Positions 6,565-9,014 of a stretch of 9,014 nucleotides of DNA are shown piece after piece; position 1 is the stretch's first letter, and each line of letters opens with the position of its first letter. Source of the stretch: Chloroflexota bacterium (lineage in GTDB: Bacteria; Chloroflexota; Limnocylindria; Limnocylindrales; CSP1-4); the NCBI GenBank assembly GCA_021777365.1, contig JAJYDP010000161.1, positions 1 to 9,014 of the forward strand, given 5' to 3'. The translations under genes were made by a program, and so were the position numbers. The notes below the pieces were generated by a model. That model ran no database searches. It saw only the letters and a program-made list of their open reading frames with translations, and was not told the origin of the DNA.

Positions 6565-6771
6565 ATGGGCCTACCCAAGCGCAAGACCTCTCACGCCGCA
6601 CAGGGCGATCGCCGCGCGCACCACGCGCTCACGGTTCCCAACGTGGAGTCCTGCCCGCACTGCCACGAGCCCAAGCTCAGCCACCACGCCTGCCCCAACT
6701 GCGGGTGGTACGCCGGGCGCGAGGCAGTGCACATCAAGACGAAGACCACCGGCGAGTCGGGCCGGGCCTGA
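6565..6771 (+). CDS. rpmF: 50S ribosomal protein L32 (bL32)
   Basis: L32 is a small zinc-ribbon protein of the large ribosomal subunit. The 68-residue product starts MGLPKRKTSHAAQGDRRAHH, matching the basic L32 N-terminus. It keeps all four zinc-ligand cysteines: C30-x2-C33 and C43-x2-C46, followed by GWYAGREAV. It is therefore the zinc-dependent form, not the cysteine-free form some bacteria switch to under zinc limitation. Length is slightly above the usual 56-65 because of a short C-terminal Lys/Thr/Gly tail. The gene lies between the yceD-like gene and plsX, an order also known from E. coli and many other bacteria. Confidence 0.98.
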   Translation: MGLPKRKTSHAAQGDRRAHHALTVPNVESCPHCHEPKLSHHACPNCGWYAGREAVHIKTKTTGESGRA

Positions 6772-6802
6772 CGGCAGCGGGAGCGCCGGGAGCCGGACCG
6801 AG

Positions 6803-7882
6803 ATGGACATCCGCTCGGTCGCCGTCCCGCCTGCCGCATCCGAGCGGCGCGTGCGCGTGGCCGTCGACGCCCTGGGGGGCGATCACGGGCCCTCCGAGGT
6901 CGTGCCCGGCGCCCTGGCATGGGCGCGGGAGCATCCCGACACGGACCTCCTCCTGGTCGGGGACGAGGCGCAGATCGCCCCGTACGTCCAGGGCGGCCTG
7001 CCCGCGCACGTGACGCTGGTGCCCGCGTCGGAGCTCGTGGCGATGGACGAGCAGGCGGCGGCCGCCGTGCGGCGCAAGCGGGACGCCAGCATCAACGTCG
7101 CCATGCGCCTCGTCCGGGAGGGGCGGGCCGATGCGGTCGTCACAGCAGGCCACACGGGCGCCGGTGTCGCGGCGGCCATCCTGTACCTCGGGCGCCTGCC
7201 GGGCGTGGACCGACCGGCCCTGGCCGTCCAGATGGTGAGCGACAAGGGGCCGTTCGTGCTGCTCGACATCGGCGCGACGACGGACTCCACCGGGCTCAAC
7301 CTCTCGCAGTACGCCCGCATGGGTGCGATCTACGCGGAGAAGGTGCTCGGGGTCCGTGATCCCTCGGTCGCGCTCCTCTCGATCGGCGAGGAGGGCGGCA
7401 AGGGCGAGCGGCGCGTGCAGGATGCGACCGCGATGCTCGCGCAGGGCGGGCTGCATTTCGTGGGCAACGTCGAGGGCAAGGACCTCGTGGCGCACCTGGC
7501 GGACGTGGTGGTGTGCGACGCCTCGATCGGGAACGTCACGATGAAGTTCTTCGAGGGGCTCTCCGGCTTCATCTTCGACCTCCTGCGGCGTGAGTTCCGC
7601 CGCCCACCGTGGGGCCCGCTGGGCTACTTGCTGATGCGGCCCGGCATCGCAAGGATCCGGGAGCGGTTCGACTACGAGAAGCTCGGCGGCGCGCCGCTCC
7701 TGGGCGTCCGCGGCACCGTGATCATCACGCACGGCCGTGCGCGGGCGCGCATGATCTCGTACGCGGTGGGGGTGGGGGCCGCGGCGGCACGGGCGCGCGT
7801 GCCCCAGCTGATCGCGGATGCGCTGGCCCCCCGGCTGCGCCCCGGAGAGCCGGCGAGCGCGGGAGCGACGGAGACGGCGTGA
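6803..7882 (+). CDS. plsX: Phosphate acyltransferase PlsX
   Basis: PlsX converts acyl-ACP and phosphate to acyl-phosphate, the acyl donor for PlsY, at the inner face of the membrane. Family landmarks in order: VAVDALGGDHGP (19-30), DAVVTAGHTGA, VLLDIGATTDS, LNLSQYARMGAIYA, LLSIGEEGGKGERR, HFVGNVEGKDL, DVVVCDASIGNVTMKFFEGL and GGAPLLGVRGTVIITHG. At 359 residues it is slightly longer than usual, owing to about 16 extra N-terminal residues and a short C-terminal tail. ATG 6803 follows a purine-rich stretch (gggag at 6788-6792); GTG codons nearer the conserved VAVDALGG are possible alternatives. Most relatives I recall have AGNTGA where this has AGHTGA. The stop overlaps the next start by one base (TGATG), so translation of the two is probably coupled. 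Confidence 0.97.
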   Translation: MDIRSVAVPPAASERRVRVAVDALGGDHGPSEVVPGALAWAREHPDTDLLLVGDEAQIAPYVQGGLPAHVTLVPASELVAMDEQAAAAVRRKRDASINVAMRLVREGRADAVVTAGHTGAGVAAAILYLGRLPGVDRPALAVQMVSDKGPFVLLDIGATTDSTGLNLSQYARMGAIYAEKVLGVRDPSVALLSIGEEGGKGERRVQDATAMLAQGGLHFVGNVEGKDLVAHLADVVVCDASIGNVTMKFFEGLSGFIFDLLRREFRRPPWGPLGYLLMRPGIARIRERFDYEKLGGAPLLGVRGTVIITHGRARARMISYAVGVGAAAARARVPQLIADALAPRLRPGEPASAGATETA

Positions 7883-8271
7883 TGGCAGGCGGACGAGGCG
7901 GCATGGACCGTTTCCCGGGTGCAGGCGGCCCAGGCGGGCAGGCGACCGCGGGCGAGGGCGCGGTGCGCATGCTGACCGTGCGGCGGCGAGTGATCGGGGC
8001 GATGGCCCGCGCCGCCGCCGAGGCGCAGCCCGGGGTGCTGCGGGTCGGGCGCGGAGGAGCCGCGTTCTGGGCCTGGATGGCCGGCCCGGCCGTCACGGCC
8101 CGGCTGCGGGGCGGGCGGGTGCACGTCCGGCTCTTCGTGGTGGCACGATCGGGTGAGCCACTCACGGCCCTCGCCTCGCGCGTGCGGCGGTCCATCGCGG
8201 AGACGATCGAGCGCCAGCTGGGCCTCGAGCTCGGCGAGGTCACGATCCTCGTCGACGGCGTCGGCGACTGA
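7882..8271 (+). CDS. Asp23/Gls24-family protein, YqhY-like
   Basis: This small protein (129 residues from ATG 7882) belongs to the Asp23/Gls24 group, implicated in cell-envelope stress and, for YqhY, in control of acetyl-CoA carboxylase; no enzymatic activity is established. The domain is seen in TARLRGGRVHVRLFVVARSG, then LASRVRRSIAETIERQLGL and a final VTILVDGV, the typical beta-strand, amphipathic helix, beta-strand ending. The first 30 or so residues are Gly/Ala-rich and not conserved. ATG 7882 is favoured because it overlaps the plsX stop and has ggag 8 bases upstream; ATG 7903 or 7969 (just before the domain) are alternatives. There are no membrane segments and no AmaP-type partner is visible. 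In B. subtilis yqhY lies directly before nusB, exactly as here, so a YqhY-like role is the best inference. Family assignment rests on pattern and context and is moderate. Confidence 0.75.
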   Translation: MAGGRGGMDRFPGAGGPGGQATAGEGAVRMLTVRRRVIGAMARAAAEAQPGVLRVGRGGAAFWAWMAGPAVTARLRGGRVHVRLFVVARSGEPLTALASRVRRSIAETIERQLGLELGEVTILVDGVGD

Positions 8272-8274
8272 CGC

Positions 8275-8751
8275 GTGTCGCCTGATCCGGCGGCCGAGCG
8301 CCACGCGGCGCGGCGTGCCGCACGTCGCCTCGCGCTCGCGGCGGTCTTCGAGGCCGACTTCGGGCAGCGGACCGCCTCCGCTGCGCTGGAACGCCAGTTG
8401 TCGGATGTCAGCGCTGACGAGGAAACCTCCGCCTACGCCCGTACCCTCGTCGATGCCGTGGTGCGTCACCGCGACACCATCGACTCGCAGATCGAGGCCG
8501 CGGCGCCCGCGTATCCGGTCGTCCAGCTGGCCCGAATCGACCGCGCACTCTTGCGTTCGGCGCTCGGGGAACTGCTACACTCCGCGACGACACCGGCCCG
8601 AGTGGTCATCGCCGAGTGGGTCGGTCTGGCGCGAACCTACAGTGGGGAACCTGCCCGTCGGCTCCTGAATGGCGTGCTCGGACGGATCGCAGGCGAGGCA
8701 GGACTGGCCGGGCCCACCCGGAGGGACGGGGATCGCGAGTCCAGGCGGTGA
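8275..8751 (+). CDS. nusB: Transcription antitermination factor NusB
   Basis: NusB binds boxA RNA together with ribosomal protein S10 (NusE) and prevents premature termination in rRNA operons. The all-helical family pattern is clear: ARRLALAAVFEADFG near the N-terminus, YARTLVDAVVRHRDTIDSQIE in the middle, then LARIDRALLRSALGELLHS and a final VIAEWVGLARTYSGEPARRLLNGVLGRIA. The 158 residues fit the family. GTG 8275 is only 3 bases after the previous stop and has no clear Shine-Dalgarno; no other standard start lies before the conserved N-terminus, so reinitiation after the upstream gene is likely. The last 17 or so residues are a charged unconserved tail. Confidence 0.95.
   Translation: MSPDPAAERHAARRAARRLALAAVFEADFGQRTASAALERQLSDVSADEETSAYARTLVDAVVRHRDTIDSQIEAAAPAYPVVQLARIDRALLRSALGELLHSATTPARVVIAEWVGLARTYSGEPARRLLNGVLGRIAGEAGLAGPTRRDGDRESRR
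8573..8581 (+). promoter_or_regulatory. Possible extended -10 promoter inside nusB, facing acpP
   Basis: The sequence tgcTACACT has the TGn extension plus a -10 like hexamer (8576-8581). A partial -35, TTGCGT, lies at 8551-8556, but the 19-base spacer is long. If active it would add an acpP transcript starting near 8588. The evidence is weak. Confidence 0.2.
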
Positions 8752-8766
8752 TCGACCGTTAGGATC

Positions 8767-8772
8767 AGGAGG
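8767..8772 (+). promoter_or_regulatory. Ribosome binding site of acpP
   Basis: A perfect aggagg lies 8 bases before GTG 8781. It is one of only two perfect aggagg gene-start sites in the window, fitting the very high expression usual for acyl carrier protein. Confidence 0.8.
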
Positions 8773-8780
8773 TAGGACTG

Positions 8781-9014
8781 GTGACGGCATCAACCTACGA
8801 GCGGCTCAAGAAGATCGTCGTTGAGCAGCTCGGCGTCGACGAGGATGAGGTCAAGCCCGAGGCGTCGTTCGTGGACGACCTCAACGCTGACTCCCTGGAT
8901 CTCGTCGAGCTGATCATGAGCCTCGAGGAAGAGTTCGGCACCGAGATCTCGGACGAGGACGCCGAGAAGATCCGCACGGTCCAGGACGCGGTCGACTTCA
9001 TCGACGAGCACGCC
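8781..9014 (+). CDS. acpP: Acyl carrier protein AcpP, 3' end not reached
   Basis: AcpP is the small acidic carrier that holds growing acyl chains on a 4'-phosphopantetheine arm during fatty acid synthesis and delivers acyl groups to PlsX. The frame starts at GTG 8781 behind a perfect Shine-Dalgarno and is still open at the window end after 78 codons, so few residues can be missing (relatives have about 75-85). The attachment site is Ser38 (codon 8892-8894) in [15 protein letters not shown], followed by the acidic recognition helix [13 protein letters not shown] and the last helix [12 protein letters not shown]. The 29-base gap from nusB is one of the larger ones in this gene run. In B. subtilis the genes between plsX and acpP are fabD and fabG; here they are an Asp23-family gene and nusB. 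Confidence 0.96.
   Translation, partial: MTASTYERLKKIVVEQLGVDEDEVKPEASFVDDLNADSLDLVELIMSLEEEFGTEISDEDAEKIRTVQDAVDFIDEHA

Noticed and set aside
8760..8765. TAGGAT as a -10 box just before acpP
   Set aside because: A start near 8772 would remove the acpP Shine-Dalgarno (8767-8772), and no -35 box is visible.

Overview
This is a compact stretch of housekeeping genes, all on the + strand, from a very GC-rich bacterium (well above 65% GC by eye, with G/C at most third codon positions). Ten protein genes lie head to tail. Gaps are at most about 53 bases and several start and stop codons overlap, so the window reads as one operon or a few nested ones. I found no RNA genes, mobile elements, CRISPR arrays, phage genes, convincing minus-strand genes or rho-independent terminators. 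Gene content and order resemble Chloroflexota (for example Limnocylindria- or Thermomicrobia-like lineages) and overlap with Actinomycetota and Firmicutes. The phylum is an inference from synteny, GC content and remembered family sequences; no 16S or other marker was checked.

Layout: nt 1-1824 is a 5'-truncated fatty acid kinase A gene (fakA, DAK2/YloV family). It overlaps recG (1821-4298), which overlaps rsmD (4291-4875). Then come coaD (4892-5416), a coiled-coil protein resembling DivIVA/SepIVA (5470-5988), a YceD/DUF177 gene (5975-6523), rpmF (6565-6771), plsX (6803-7882), an Asp23/Gls24-family gene (7882-8271), nusB (8275-8751) and acpP (8781 to the window end, stop codon not reached).

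Together: FakA and PlsX both make acyl-phosphate, the entry point to phosphatidic acid synthesis, from free fatty acid and from acyl-ACP respectively. AcpP carries the acyl chain. CoaD makes the CoA precursor whose phosphopantetheine arm is placed on AcpP. These lipid genes are interleaved with ribosome and RNA genes (rsmD, YceD, rpmF, nusB) and the fork-repair helicase recG. This linkage of lipid synthesis to ribosome production is known from several phyla.

I see no new biological system here. The best leads are small: the coiled-coil gene appears to start at an ATC codon behind a perfect Shine-Dalgarno, with a possible competing RNA fold in its leader; FakA has a His/Gly-rich linker; RecG has a low-complexity tail with a 21-bp triplicated repeat; and an Asp23-family gene lies between plsX and nusB.
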